DNA of 64,000 bases from Neodiprion pinetum (GCF_021155775.2 NC_060234.1:27088026-27152025), one strand, 5' to 3'. Counted from the first letter of the stretch, positions 13,673 through 27,331 are shown. The notes: generated by a model not told the origin, from the sequence alone. Numbers and translations are program-made.

Positions 13673-14497
13673 CGATGATAAAGCCCATGGATCGCCGAGC
13701 CAGAATACCAGGGTGGCCTCATGGCCACAGCCTGCCTAGCGTCCCTAATCCGGTGGTCGGTGGTGGCTAGCCAGCCACTCTTCAGCTATTCAAAATCAAT
13801 AGATAATTCAGCCGGCCTTCGTATATTTATAGACTGCACTCGTGTAACATTCCGAGCAAGCAGTTAAGCCGTGCTTGAGACGTTCGTCGCAGGATCGCAC
13901 TTCGAAGTGTTTCTAAGTAGGCCCTTCATGATCAGAGGCTGAAGAGTTTGATAACGGCGACCTTCGACTTGGTTACTTCATCCGCGCTGTCAATTTAAGG
14001 TAGAATGAATTTAGAACGAGGTATTTTCTCCTCGCGCCCTGGGGAGCTTTGCTAATCCAGCTGCAAACTCCCACCGAATGGCGCAAGCACCCGTTCACAG
14101 ATCCTCGGGAAATACAATTATGACTCTGTATATGCTTTAACGTAGGAACTTGGATCCTTTTGTGAATACGGGTATATGTTCAGGCAGTTCGTTGATTCTG
14201 TAACAAACGTAAGCCTGCTCCTTTGTACGCATTTCATCAAGTTGTTCTAGGTTCAACCAATCTCTTGTGGTTCACCGACGATAATATCCTCCTCATCAGC
14301 AGCTTCCTCATCATCAAATAGACATTTCAACTTTTTCATTACCTATCGAAGAGTTTCATAACTGCAATTGATATGTCGGGCCAGTTCAATACTGTTCGAA
14401 GATTAATAATGAATGACGATTTTCCTCGTCACGATTTCCGGGGCTCCAACATTGTGTGCTTGAAGTTAAAGCCGTATCAGCAAGGCTATCACTTCAG

Positions 14498-14533
14498 ATT
14501 CTTTGTGGGGATCCTATCCGGAAGTAACTAAAG
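14498..14533 (+). other. Possible 36-nt phase-1/phase-1 microexon
   Basis: CACTTCAG precedes the 36 nt and GTGAGA follows. The open frame reads SLWGSYPEVTK plus split codons, and ends AAAG. If used between the missing upstream RRM1 exon and the 83-bp exon it would keep frame and restore Lys-Gly before CAFLTY. A short AG...GT open segment in the right phase is common by chance in 40 kb, so support is weak. Confidence 0.1.
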
Positions 14534-15023
14534 GTGAGATTATTATATCAACTTATCTGAAGTTGACTCTCTAATTTCAGTCGGACCGAAATTTTTAGTT
14601 AACTCAGACTTCTCTATTCAATTATGACATCAATTTGCAATCTCTTGCCACGACATGTCTTATAAAATATGGCAGTAAATGTGCGATGTTACATCCAATT
14701 ACTTTCACGTCTTTCCTCTAGTATTTTATGACAAAATGTGTACATACCGTCGATGGTACAGGCTCATGAGGAGGGTAAATGAAAACTCGTTTTACGAAAA
14801 CTATCAAAAATTATACCGCTGAGAAACCGGCTCCTTGGTAAGCATAAAAGAGGCGCTGCGCGCAAGCTTTGCATTTCTCGGTCAACACCCTTGGTGTAAA
14901 TTACATGCTATTGAGCATACAAAACCAATAGAGGGGGCTTTTTTTTAGTGCAGTAATAAAAATGAATCCACCAGCATTTCACACGGCCAAAAAGCATTAA
15001 TTTGTAATTCCAACTCTTTTTTT

Positions 15024-15303
15024 TTAAATCTGCTCGTGGCGTTTGGTCGGGTTGACGAAGAAAGACCGGTAATGACCGTTGCGTGTAGTAATAACACCGC
15101 TGATGTTGGTCTGCGTCGGCACAAGACTGAAGAGAGTCAACGGCCTGCGCAATCCAGCGGCGACTGACCAGGGATCGATGGTCAGTCCAAAACTCCGCAG
15201 CCTTGTGCCATCAGCACTTATCTTCAACGACAACGACTATCGTCGCGATATGGCTGAGATAGAGGTTTTACGTATACCTCAGTATTTTGATAGCATGTCG
15301 TAA
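15024..15303. other. Coding-like island, strand unclear, unrecognised
   Basis: Two overlapping antiparallel frames stay open here. The minus frame (15233 to 15024) has a balanced composition, many C/G third positions, and segments such as FGLTIDPWSVAAG. The plus frame (15079 to 15303) ends in NDYRRDMAEIEVLRIPQYF. One may be a mirror of the other. No family is recognised, neither frame starts with ATG, and no clear splice sites bound them. It could be a decayed mobile-element fragment or chance. Confidence 0.15.
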
Positions 15304-16183
15304 AATTGTTGGGTCATCTGCGCGACCTGAGAACTAGGGAATAGAGGGAGAAAAATCTCCGACAGCGATCCGGTAATATTTATTGAATCGAGCCGAAGGA
15401 TGAGTCCAGATTTTCTGTTTATATTTTTTGCCAATGCAGTTCAAATTGCAGTTGAAGAATTCGTGAAAGTTACTCAAGGTGAATTTCAAATTCAGAATAT
15501 ATCAGCCGCAGCTATCGTTTAGTAACGCTTCGATGTCATTGGAAGTGTTCTATGGTTTCGAAATATACGAAAACTCCCCTCGGCCACTTTTTCTCTTCCA
15601 AGATTTATGCGTAACAAAATATTCCGTATATTGTTCGCGAGACGTGGCAAGAAGTTTCAGATTCAGCAACGTAAGGAGCAGCTGGCATATAGGGACGAAA
15701 AGAGAAAAAGGGAGAAAAAATACACATAAATAACAACAAAACATAAATAAAAATAAATGTGGGTTGTATAAAAGTTAACCGCCTCTTTTCACATCACGTG
15801 TGTAACATTGTATACGTTATACATACATTCTCCTAGTGTTCTATTGATTTTGAAACAACGTTGAAGGAGGGTATTTCTCAAATCAGACAGCCCAACATCG
15901 CATTGGACGGATAAGAAAACCACCCTCAATCAACTTTGAATAAAAATTTTCATGCGTTCCATTTTTACCTTTTGAGATATGGAACACTAAAAAGTAAACG
16001 ATTATCCTCTAGCTTTTGTGACACACACATTTCCAAATAAGTGACTGACAGACATTGTTTGCATTGGAAGGATCGCAACGGTGGCTGGTCAACAGTAATT
16101 CGTAATATCGTTAACCAGTCGGCAGCGATTTCCTGCATCTGACGTTTTATTCCCTGGTTATTTTCTCTCTCTGGCCTAGAATG

Positions 16184-16240
16184 TATATATATATATAATA
16201 TATAATAATAATATATATATATACATATAGGTATAATATA
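16184..16240. repeat. AT-rich microsatellite
   Basis: Interrupted TA/ATA repeats with internal self-complementarity. It sits just before a CT-rich stretch at about 16282-16293. Confidence 0.9.
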
Positions 16241-16299
16241 CATAAGACTCATAATTCCCTCTTTGTCTTATAAATAAAAGTTCTCTCTCTCTCCTAAGC

Positions 16300-17230
16300 G
16301 TTATTTTATTTCCCCTATTGTTTCCACTGTTCTCGCCCTCAGAGCCTAGTAGGCCTCCAAACCATCCCGCTTTCCCCGGTCCTCCTTTTCACCCCTTCTC
16401 TATCTCATTTTCCAGAAACGCGTCTACACTGACACGCACACTGCTCCATTCCTGAGCTTACGTCGCCCGCACTAACACAGAACCACGGGGGGCGGATGCT
16501 CGCATATACTGTACTCTCCGGTCCATTCGCTTCCGTATTATTTTGCCCAGTGGTCCCTTTGTTCCGGTTATTTTCTTTTTTTACCTTTCCTTTTCTCTGC
16601 GCTCCTTTTTTTTATACTCTTCCCCCCGCCTATTGAACTGCAAGCGAGATAATACGCCCTATAAACTCTTGTCGGCGCGACACCTTTGGCGCGAATCCCT
16701 CTTTGTCTTAGTCGGATTATTTATTTCTCATCGCTAGCAGAGCGACCGCACGTGACTGCGCTGTTCTTCGGAATTACACACGAATTGGGAAGGTTCAACA
16801 GCGAATAAATGACCAGCCACTGTACCGACTCCCATATTTCACGCCGGGAGATTATCTCGGGGTCCACGTATTCGCCGATAATTTAAAACGCCCCGTCCGA
16901 CTCTACGGGAATTCCGACTGATCGTGAGAAGGAGGCGGGCGGGTAGGATAATATTGTGCCGAGCTGACATCTTCGGTGTTATCCTACCCACCCGTTACCC
17001 TATACCGCTACCAGCTTCTGCACTCCGCTGGTCGAGGGTAAGCAACGTCGATAGTCAGCGGAGATCCTGCGGTCACCCTTCGCAGCAAAGCCCAAAGGCT
17101 TTCCCACCCCCTGCCTCCCGGTCCTCTTTGCGCTACCGATCCGTGAGCTGACCCGCCCTCGTCCTCGTCCTCGCCCTCGACCCACCCCCTTCTGTGCCCT
17201 TTCCTAGTTCAACCGTACCATTCCCAGGCG
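16300..17230. other. Pyrimidine-rich, GC-richer non-coding block
   Basis: The plus strand is rich in C and T, including a CTCGTCCTCGTCCTCG run at about 17157-17175. ORFs are short and of biased composition. No promoter motif or gene recognised. Confidence 0.35.
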
Positions 17231-20200
17231 TTCTATTAGACTTTGCACTTTACCACTGCGATAGGTCAGCTACTGCGCGCTACGAGAGCTCTCGAACGAA
17301 TGTGCAGCCCGGTTTTTAGGGTAGAAATGTTCCATTCACTTCCATTGTCCGAGGTGTGATCGAGCCGCAATTCCGTCTTTCGGTTTAGCGGTTTTTTAAG
17401 AGGGCTCGAAGGCCTGGGGCTGGTGAAAGAAACATTTTTGGAGTGAAATGTTAGATGTTGGAGCGGTGAAGTGTGCAACGTCGATGAGTTGCATCGTCTT
17501 CCTCATCGAGTAACGCCAAAAATTTATTTGGGGTATAAAATTCATTCGTACTTTGACTCCGCTAGCTTATCATTCTGACTCTTTCAATTTGTCGTAATAT
17601 TTATACCTGTTGTATCAGAAGATGATATCAAAATTTCACTCCCCTTTTTCCTTGCAGTATTTTACTGTCGCTTCGAATCAATTTACAATGTCATTTCTGG
17701 TCGACGTAACGCGAGGCGTCGTGAGCGAAAACTCAATCTTTCATATTTGACGACGCTTTACCACGAGTCTTCAGACCTTGACTTATTCTTCGCAAAACTA
17801 ACGTGCAGCAAGAAATTGTGATCAGAATCAATATAGGATTGAAAATACCCTTGGAAAAATGTCATTACTACTGAAAAATGATCGATAACACCATTTCTGT
17901 GCGATGTGTCACGAATCAAGAATTTGGGTATTTTATCATAGGAACGAAATGAACTCGGGCTAAAAGAAGATTGACAAAGCGTTTGCAGTATTCGTAGTAC
18001 TTGATGCAGAATGGACTATACACAAGTACTTACAAACATCGTGTGTCACAACACACTGCGTTATCTGCATCGCGCATCTCTGGGTAATTCCTTAAGCTCA
18101 CGAAACGTCATCTCCAGACTGGTAGACAGGCTTCCTTGGCACAAATTTGCTAGACTCGTCGTTATCTCCGGTATAATGTTTGCTCGTCAGCGAGGCGATG
18201 CGGCAATGGTTGCCTGTCGGAGAATGTTCAATTCAATGAATTACCAGTGATCGTTGAAATTCCGAGGTCATCACGGAGTCAAGCACCGCAGTAATCCTTG
18301 AAGACTTTTCCCAAAGATTCCAAAAATGATTAGAGGTCCGCTCAGGATTTCCGTCTTCCTTTCGCCTTTCTTTGTCACCGCTACGGGCCATCAGGCTACC
18401 TTTTCACCGACCAAGGCTCGCCTTCTATTCTCGGTTCCCGGCTTTTTCTCCTCTCCTCAATTCCCGCCACCCCTTCTCCTCCTTTTCCTCGCTACCTCGT
18501 ATATATTTTAATGCTACTCCCTACCTATCTCCGAGAATGCAGTCAAAACTGTTATTACGGTTTTAATTAAACGAAAATTATATCATTTCTCATACATCCT
18601 TGATGCGGGCAGGCGAAAAGCCTAGCGTTGCTCCATGGCTGCAGGGTATAGGTATACATACGTACAGGAGAAACATTGCGGGCGCCACAATTGCACTGTG
18701 GCGACTGTTTTAAACGTTTCGCATTGAAGACGGTTCAAACGACGTAAGCCCTTGGTGCTTCCGCTAGTTACATTTTGATAGTAGTCGGTTTTTCTGCAGG
18801 CATTTTCCCCCGACACTTTACGTGCTTGCACTTATCCATACACGAGAAACTTTTGTCGTGTGTAAATTTTTCAGTTCAGATATCTGGCTAATCCTTAGCC
18901 TGAAGCAGCCACGACTCCGAGACGTTGGTCATTCACCTTTTTCGACGCGCTGCCATATTTCATGAAAAGGTACACGGAGGAGTGACACGTTCCTTCGTAC
19001 CGGATTTCAGTTTCTAAAGCCTTCCTGAATGTGTGGAGCAATATCTGAGCTACCTGATGATGGCGCCTTGAACGCTCACGGCTTCTAGTGGGCTCTTTAG
19101 CCGCTTCACCCCTTTCAGTAAAGCCAGGGCTATGAGCAAGGTGCGCACATCAAAAGCAATTTATGCAATTATATGCATCGCACGCCTTCAATGCACCTTA
19201 ATCAAATAAGCCAAGCGTTCAATGCCGGCAGACAGTCGTGTTGATGCTACCCGATGTATTTCAAAAATGCAACAGTCCATTGAAATAGGACAACGAGAAC
19301 ACACGGGGGGCACAGAAAGGATATTCTTCCTTGGAGGAAAATAACGATCTCGAGCATTTATTGTAGAAGGGATCCTGTTTAGTGGCCATAATATGAAGGA
19401 GATACTCACACTTTATACGTACAAGATACCCAGGAGGGGAATTCGGCATTCAGAGGGAACCTTCATCCTTGTACAATATTGATTTATTTATTTTCTCATC
19501 TTCTCCGATCATTCAAAGTCCCTCGATTCGAGGTGTATCGTCTATTCAACCAGCTATTTTCGCTTATACGTGCTCGAAATCGCGTTACCGGCGCAGTAGG
19601 CTCGCTACTGAATTACCAAGTTGAAGATTGGCATTCTGGAAACGTTCGATTCCCGTATACTCGGTACGTCTACTAGAAAAGTCTGAGCCGTTCGACAGGG
19701 ACGGCGCAGGGTACATCAGGGATCCCTGCCTCACTTTGAGCCAGAGAAACTTTGCAATTTCTGAGGCGCGCTTCGTCGTCACAGTTGCCTGTACACGGCC
19801 GGTGGCGACTAGCTTTTTTCCGAGAGGGAGGATCTCTCCTATGCCTTACCTGAAAGCGCTGCTTCTCCACGTAACAAATAGCTTCGACGTTCGATCGATT
19901 AATTCCCTCTGAAGGCTTCTCGTCATTGAGGTTTCAGGAATCTGGAGAGGGTTTTATTTAATCCTTCTCTTTCCTCCCCTGGATTATTTCGAGGAACGGC
20001 AACGCACCCAGCCGCTGCGTTTGGAGCTTCCGCTTCGATGAAGAATCACTCGCGCGTTTTTCTCCCGGTCTGTGGTGCTCCTCGGCCTATGTACTCTAAT
20101 TCCGGAAGAAAACGGAAGGCTATGTAAAGCAGACAGAGACGAGGCTGAGATCGTATGCGCATTGGTTCGAATCAGAGAAGAATCTGTAGCGAGATGGGAA

Positions 20201-20277
20201 CGAACGGGAATAAAAGGAGAGGAAGGGAAGAAAGGCAAGGAAAGGAAAGGATCATGTTGCGCGTAAGATTGGGAGTG

Positions 20278-20297
20278 TGCTGCTGCTGCTGCTGCTG
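20278..20297. repeat. (TGC)n trinucleotide microsatellite
   Basis: Six TGC units plus TG, followed by imperfect TTCTGC units to about 20310. The minus strand would read as a short Ala run in an ORF that lacks an ATG start, so it is taken as a simple repeat. Confidence 0.9.
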
Positions 20298-20961
20298 TTT
20301 CTGCTTCTGCCACTGCTATAGCTAGGGTAGAGTAGGCCGTTCCTGTATTGATCAAGATGCGGGATGGAGTCTCCATCCGCTTGTAGTTTCTCTTTCCAAA
20401 AGAGAGAGCTTTAACTTCCAGTCTTAGCGCAACCACCAGGAGAGTGGAAGTCCTACGATTCGTCGAATGGCAACTTTTCATGGTTTTAGTCATTTTCAGC
20501 TTTGTTTCGATACAACAAACAGCGTGTGTCACACATCTGCAAGATCGTTACAAGCTCGTCATCATATACGATGAAACACCTGAGACACGGTAGAGGTGAA
20601 ATTAATAAATGTCAGGATCTTCCGCGCTTTACGCTTTACTGATAATGAGAGTGAGAGAGATTATACTCGTCAACTACAAAGTGAGCATCGATACAGCATT
20701 AATTTTCTTGTCTTGGTTTCGCTTGTTTCATACTTAAAATGCAATTCATTCGAGTTTTCGCTATTGTTTTTTTTTATCACAATGCGAACACTCAATTCAA
20801 CTCGTTTAACGTACATCTGCAACTAGATTAGCTAATTAGGGGACATCAATCCATGAACCTTGTCTGAAATAGTCAATTCACGAGAGAGCGACGAACGAAA
20901 TATAAGATACTATATTCTTGTTCAAATATGATTATATATATTTTATACCACGCTCTTGTGA

Positions 20962-20972
20962 GGGGGGGGGGG
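20962..20972. repeat. Poly-G run, 11 G
   Basis: Eleven consecutive G on the plus strand, in AT-rich surroundings. Confidence 0.95.
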
Positions 20973-21111
20973 TACGTTTCACGAGGCAGACCATTAACTT
21001 GAAACCCGTTTAATTGCCGACTCGCTATTAAATTCTGACAAGCGAAGTTCCTCACATCTTCCCATATTCACGTCCGCATAATTGTAAAATATGCGCTCTT
21101 GGTTAGGGACA

Positions 21112-21160
21112 TACATATATACATTTTATATACGTATATATACATAATATATATTTCGCA
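21112..21160. repeat. TA-rich palindromic tract
   Basis: ACATATATACATTTTATATA and similar units, with much self-complementarity. It is followed by TTTCGCAG and a short open frame that stops. Confidence 0.7.
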
Positions 21161-23426
21161 GGGCAGATTTTCAGGGGAGAAACGAGAGGTGGAGTAGGAT
21201 ATATAGTCAAAGATTCAGAGAGGGTGGTTTGCGCGGTATAAGGGGGAGGAGCGAAAGATGGTGGAAAAGAGGCTGGGTACAGGGAGAGGATCACCTACCG
21301 AGGCTGGAGACCATTTTACGCTCAGCTGCTCTGTCGTATCTCATTTTTCCATGAGCTTCGTCGCTCGTTCGTCGCTTTCCTCGTTTCACGTCCGCTCCTT
21401 TAGCCGAGAAATTCCGTGTACCTACCCTCTATATTCGCTTTGCAGGCGTCAAGAACCACACTACAGGTTCAACGCAGTTACTTGAATTCGTATATCGGCG
21501 AAGATTTCCCACCGCATGATCGTTATTTGACTTTTACTTTCGTAAAGGATTTCCTATGAATAAATCTGTGTAATGGAGACGCCAAGAGTGCTGAAAACTT
21601 GACTTCAAAATTCGTATAACGTCCGAACAGTGAGTAGAACTTCACGCTTTTGCGGATTCGTTAGAAACGAAATCACTGCCGTGTTACAACGGCTACTTCA
21701 AAAACGGTCTCCTCGTGAAATTATCGCAACAGAGCTAACTCGCGGGTTCAATCAAACAGCCGCAATGGCGGGAATAGAGTCATTCGGATTTATCAACTTA
21801 TTCGTGCGTTGGTCGTTGAAGAGGGTGCGTAGTGGGTGGTATATTTATTCGATGCATTACGTATTCGGGTAAATGACACGTGACTTGATTTACTTCGTCT
21901 GTCAGCGGAACGAAATGGGAATGGACAGATATATCTGCGCTGTCTATACGAGTGATTCCCAAATTCCGGAAATTTGAGTCGCTACCAGAATTCAGCTGCT
22001 ATATTATTTCATGTACGAACGTGTTTCTTTCCATCTTCACAAAATCGTGTGCTCTCTGCTGTCCCAAGACAAGACTGATTTATTCAAACTTGTTTCATTC
22101 CAACGCGTCCCCGGCCGACGTATTTAAGAACGTGCAGCCTCGGAGGAAAGACAGAGACGTACGAGAATTGAATATATTTCGAATGTCAATTTTCGCAAAC
22201 CAGTGACAGGGATACGTGCACGGCCAGTAAGTCGATAGCGTAAAACTTCAAGTACGTGACAGGTTAATACTTTCGTTACGATACCAGAGAAATTTTGATC
22301 TGTCGAAATCTTGTTTGTGATAATCAATGCCTGCAATGGACAGCACCTAATTGATTGCCAAATCAACTTTCAATTATCACTGAAATGCTAATTAGAGCAG
22401 TGAATTGGTTCAATTAACCCTGACCAATACTAGAACACAAACCCCACAGCTATTTTCCATGTCATTATGCAAATTTCAAACGCTTTTAATCGATATGCAT
22501 CGACTCGTTCGTGTCCATCCTTCGACTTTACGTCAGCTTCGTTTCACCCTTTTCATCCCTTCGCACTCCTTGCGTATCCTTTTCAAGATCAGCTCGGAAT
22601 TCCTCTCGCCCTCTTTGCCGTAGCCTGCACGTTTGACTTTTCGCCACCCCAGCGTTTAATTGATGCGCTATTTATCGAACTACGCACGCCTCGAGTCTTG
22701 GCTGCCTCGTTATTCATTCAAGCACTTTTCCGTACGCAGGCCTTGAAAGAAACCGCATCATTTAAACGAGCCTACCGCCGCTCACACGTACACACAGGTG
22801 CACCCTCGCTTCTACCGGGTAACGAGGTATACGCAGGCCGGGACACCAAGCCACCCTGCATACTTAAAGGAATCAATACTGCGTACTAAAGTGGCCGAGT
22901 TTAGTGTGAAATATATCGCTTACCTCGTGTGAATACCGCAGTTCACTTTATTTCACTGCAATGATACAGGAAAAGGGTGTGTCTAAAAAACACTGACAAA
23001 GATAAAAGAAAAAACAGTCGCCACAGCTGCCCGTTCGGGAAAATGAAAAGTTCAACGAGTTATTGCAGCCACACTCAATGTTAATTGAGTTCCGTTTTGG
23101 AGTCAATTCGGAAAATAGAAATATGGTGGTGCGTTTAATTTTTGTTTTGAATTTCAGTTCCGATTACTATAGAATTCAGAATACAAGTACTCGTAAGTTT
23201 GCCGGTTGAGGAACAAACTTGAGTGTGAACAGCCAATCAATATTGAGGCGAGAAATGTGCCAGTACAACTGTACAATGTGCATTCTCTGTATTCTCAAGT
23301 GTTTCGTCATTGTTCGGCACATGGTGTACCGTATATCTATACGATATTTGGCGCGATGATAGCGAGGCAGATCGAAATCGTCGATACATTCGAGGTAAAA
23401 TACACAGAGCGAAGGGGATAGAGAGA

Positions 23427-23462
23427 AAGGGCGGTGGAGGGGGAGGTGGAGGGGGAGGAGGA
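23427..23462. repeat. GGA/GGT-rich purine tract
   Basis: Repeated GGTGGAGGGGGA units on the plus strand. The minus strand translates to a poly-Pro run, a by-product of the repeat. Confidence 0.8.
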
Positions 23463-24342
23463 ACATGGGCGAAATGAAGATAGAGGTGAGCTTGGCGACT
23501 GTTGCTCGCCAAGACCAAACCAGAGGCCAAAGATAGTAAGATAGAAGCTCCTTGAGTGGAGTGCCAAGCTCCTCGCGGCCTAAGTAAATGCACTCCAGCT
23601 GTTTCTCCGGTTTAGTTTAGTCTTTATACGATCCGGTTGGCAAAGTACGAACCGTTCCAGATTCCAAAAATCATCGCGAATAATCAACTGATTGTGAGCA
23701 TGCGGAAAGAGGGCAGCTTCCATTTTCGCATGTTACGGGTTCCAGATATTCAGTTAGTTGAATATTGCATCGGACCTGAAAAATTCAGATTGGAATACCG
23801 GCAACAGTGCAAAGTTCGAGACAATTGAAACAACCTCCGGATTCGTGGTACACGCTGTCAGATTATTTCAATAAATATTGACTAAATGTAATTTTCAAAA
23901 TGATCGGAATTCCCCTGTGTTACGTTAATACTGTACGATAAATTCCCGTTTCATTACTCATCGATTCGATACACTCTGCTCACCGTGCATTATGAAAGAA
24001 AGAACAAGAATTATAGAGGAGTAAAAACATTTTAAGCAATTCCATTTATTTCGCTTTACTCGTTGTGGCTAAGTCAATCATCGTACGACGTTTAATAGCT
24101 TCTTCGTTAATAGATGATCAGTACCTTCAAGTGCATTATAATTAATTATCCACGGATCGCATAGATAACTGCGTAAGTACCGTTACGACATGCTATAAAT
24201 TTGCCCCAAATTATACGTAAGTTGATTGTTTCACGTATGCCAAATTCAAAATTTTAAATATAAAAAATAATATATTGACGCTGTAAACAAAACTGTTTAC
24301 CTACCTTGGTTGGTAAAATTCTTCATTCTTTCCAATCTGCAG

Positions 24343-24539
24343 GTGTGTCATGCTACTTTTCTTCAGTTATGGATATTCCATACCTGGCGTACATCAAGTA
24401 TGGATTGCTCCATACCGATCATACCGAAGTCGCCGGCGATGCGTTACTTGCGCAACGGCAATTCGGCGCAGAAATGACGATGGAGTTGTTCCAGCGATCC
24501 GAAGACCTTGTCTCCATAGTCGAGGCGCAGCTGCCGTAG
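24343..24539 (+). other. Unrecognised open segment behind a splice-acceptor-like site
   Basis: CATTCTTTCCAATCTGCAG, a good 3' splice site, ends at 24342. The frame then stays open from a phase-1 entry, passes an ATG at 24369 and stops at 24539. The 56 residues from that ATG include MDIPYLAYIKYGLLHTDHTE and have normal protein composition. The antisense strand is also open (24671 to 24444) with similar codon balance, so the true strand is uncertain. I know no family for it and no polyadenylation signal lies close after the stop. It may be a terminal exon, a decayed element, or chance. Confidence 0.18.
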
Positions 24540-25516
24540 TTTTAATATTGTTCCACCGGAGTTAAAATATGAGGTTGTGCCTCCTCCTAGGTTCGGCTGG
24601 CCTCGCCGGTTAGTTTTACGGCCGAACCTTCTTCTTATATAAAGTCGAAAGCTGGCTGTGCCGAAGTTCATAATAGCTCGAAACCACTTTAAAATGCCAG
24701 TGGTGGCTTGAATTACAAGCAGGGCAGAAACGTATTCATCATCCGGCCGGGTTGAGCGTTGTTCTTCGGGGCGCTGCGCATGTGATCGCTCAACGGGTCG
24801 AAGGACCCGCCACGTCTATTCCCACTACCGGCGTCCATCTTTCAACGAGTTTGACGGATTTCCCTAGCGACGTGGACGGAGTGCCAGCCGAACAGTTAGC
24901 GGTCGAGAGGAAGCCCGCATCCTCTCGGGCGGATGTTCCAACACCTGCAAGGATAGATTTATCTCCTTTGTATTTATCGACGATAATAATTTTTAAAGGG
25001 AAACGAGAGACGGCGCAGCAACTTCTTCCGCAGCCAATTTTCTTCTCGCCGACATCGAACCTTCGGTACAAAATGTACCACGAATGTAACTGAGATACGA
25101 TTCATCGATTGCTGCGGCACTCACACCCAGGTCCCCTTGCAGCGAACGTCAAGCAGCTCGATGAATTTGTCCCGAAGCACGTGTTACTTTTGCGCGATAC
25201 TGAATTTCCCACCGCGGGATGAGAAATATCACCCCGTGTAACACTCTGAATCATTCCAGAGAGACAAGGGAAACTCTCGAGCATTGCGGAGCAAGCCACC
25301 CTCTCGCTCTGACCAACCGAGGCTCACTGTTGCCCTGTAAACAGTCGGCTCACGAACGCCCCTCGTTTGTTTCCATACGTCACTGTCGCCATCCTGCACG
25401 GGATATCGATATGTTATTTATCCAAATTGCGCCGTTGGACGAGCACACCGGGTACTCGGTCACCGCCACCGCCAACACCGACACCGTGCCTCCCTCGACT
25501 TTTCTGCGAGCTACAT

Positions 25517-25521
<5 letters not shown>

Positions 25522-25566
<45 letters not shown>
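25522..25566. repeat. (GA)n microsatellite
   Basis: About 22 GA units with one AAA interruption. Confidence 0.95.
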
Positions 25567-26186
25567 CACCCCGACTACTCTTCGGATTTCCGTTTCGGAT
25601 TTGTTTGGCTGGAAAGTTTTGTGTACCTTCCACCACTGCGTCAACTAGGCTGGAGCAACCGTTGCGTTTTAGTTATTGCCCACCTACTACCTCTCCCGCC
25701 TTCCCAACTTTTTAAACATGCAGTTTTCCAAACAACACCCGAGTATCTGCACCGACAGGATTCGACGCGCGTTCCATTAACGTCTCTACCTTGCCACGCG
25801 TTCCGCTGCTGAGAGTAATCCGCAATGCGGAACGAAGAAATTTCTTCTACGCTGAGTTTTACTCCGCGTAGCGACAAACGCATAGACCGTAAACGTTTGC
25901 ACGTTCACTTCCCTCACGTGAATGATTTTTTTTTTCTTTTTTTTTTCTGAACGTTGCGAGCAATCCCAGTCGTTTTTAAAGAGCCATCAATCACCCGGAA
26001 CCCAATTATTCTGTCAGCAACGGTGAACGTTCTTCTTCACAAATCGCACGAGCTGAACGGAGCACAGTTTTTCAGACAGTTTGTCGAGTCAGTCAACGCG
26101 TTTTGTGGACTTTGCGACAACGTGTATACAGAGACGACATGCAGATTTGAGGATAGCAAAACAGCATCCACTTGCGCGCTTTGCTC

Positions 26187-26227
26187 TTTTTCTCTCTGTC
26201 TCTCTCTCCTCCCTCCCTCCCTCCCTC
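26187..26227. repeat. CT and CCCT microsatellite
   Basis: CT repeats pass into CCTCCCTCCC units. It is a compound pyrimidine repeat. Confidence 0.9.
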
Positions 26228-27314
26228 ATCATTTCTGGCTTTGGTTAGCGCACGACACCTCTTGATATACGCCGAAAAGTTGGTGCGATAATTCCAAACT
26301 TTAGCCAGAAAATGGGTAGCTGGAGTTTGGTCGGGTCTAGCCCTGCATATGTGGCTCCCGCAGGACCGAGAGTAATATTCGGCAATTTATTAGTAATATT
26401 TTATCCGGTATCGTGGAAATAATCGCGGCGGGACAACACGTCGGATTGACCGGCTTCAATGTCAAAATTCAATGAGGCTGTCCGCTCGCGGCGTCATCGG
26501 CGCAGCCCGTGTAATACTCGTGGATGCTCGCAGGTATGCACCGCGGTGATGTAGCGCAGGAATTGCTGCAGGACGTCGGGGAGGAGAGAGGACGGCCGTA
26601 ATAAAATGCGCTATGCAAAATATTTCGCATTTCGTTGACGTACAAACGAAATGCAAATCGGAGCTTGCGCTATGCGCCACAGACGTTTGGCAACACTGTT
26701 TGGGTTTCACTCCAGGATTGTGTGGACGGGGTTTCAGCCAGGCGGCAACCCCGGTGGTGTTGGGTCGTTGGCCCCCCGCCCCTCCCGCCGTCAGTCTATC
26801 CGTCCGTCCGTCAACACCTCTTCGCCCTCGGACGACCGAAACTATAAAACACACGTGACACCCTCGAGTCCCCTGACTCACCCCTTCGTCTCTCGGTGCA
26901 TCGCCCTGCCTTCAGGTTAGACCTCGGAGTCCGGGGTCTCAACCTTGGCGAAAGCACAAACCGGAATGCCGGGCAGGATCGCAAGCTCGACCTCTGATCG
27001 GATCAGCCTCTAGCGTGTTCTCCTTCCTCCCTTTATTTGATTTCTGCAAAGTTTAACAACGACGAGGTTCGAGCAAATTGGGGTAACTTTGGGCCGCTCC
27101 TTTTTGTTTTTGCGTTTATTTTCTCGCCCACTCGACGGATACCGACAATTACCCAAAGATTCTTAGTCACTCTTAGAACGACGTGTGCGGGATGAGTGAA
27201 CTGTTCTTATCCTCGGGGGATGCATGTTTGTGCGTGTTCGCAGAATCGAGTATAGCAGAGACAGGGTGGCGGAGTCAGGAGGGTGTCGCGAATTCCAGAG
27301 GCTCTACGGGGCGA

Positions 27315-27331
27315 GGGGGGGGGGGGGGGGG
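27315..27331. repeat. Poly-G run, 17 G
   Basis: Seventeen consecutive G on the plus strand, the longest such run in the window. Confidence 0.95.

Noticed and set aside
20161..20185. Another GGTTCGAATC B-box-like string on the plus strand
   Set aside because: No A-box at the right distance and no cloverleaf.
19984..20532. 182-codon minus-strand ORF with an Ala run
   Set aside because: It starts at GTG, the Ala run is the TGC microsatellite read backwards, and the rest is low-complexity. Taken as a chance frame.
21161..21240. FAGQIFRG peptide behind a TTTCGCAG acceptor-like site, considered as RRM1 start
   Set aside because: It lacks the Pro and the rest of the RRM1 pattern and stops after 28 codons.
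25219..25812. 197-codon plus-strand ORF, the longest in the window
   Set aside because: It runs through the GA microsatellite, giving a Glu-Arg repeat, and has no family resemblance.
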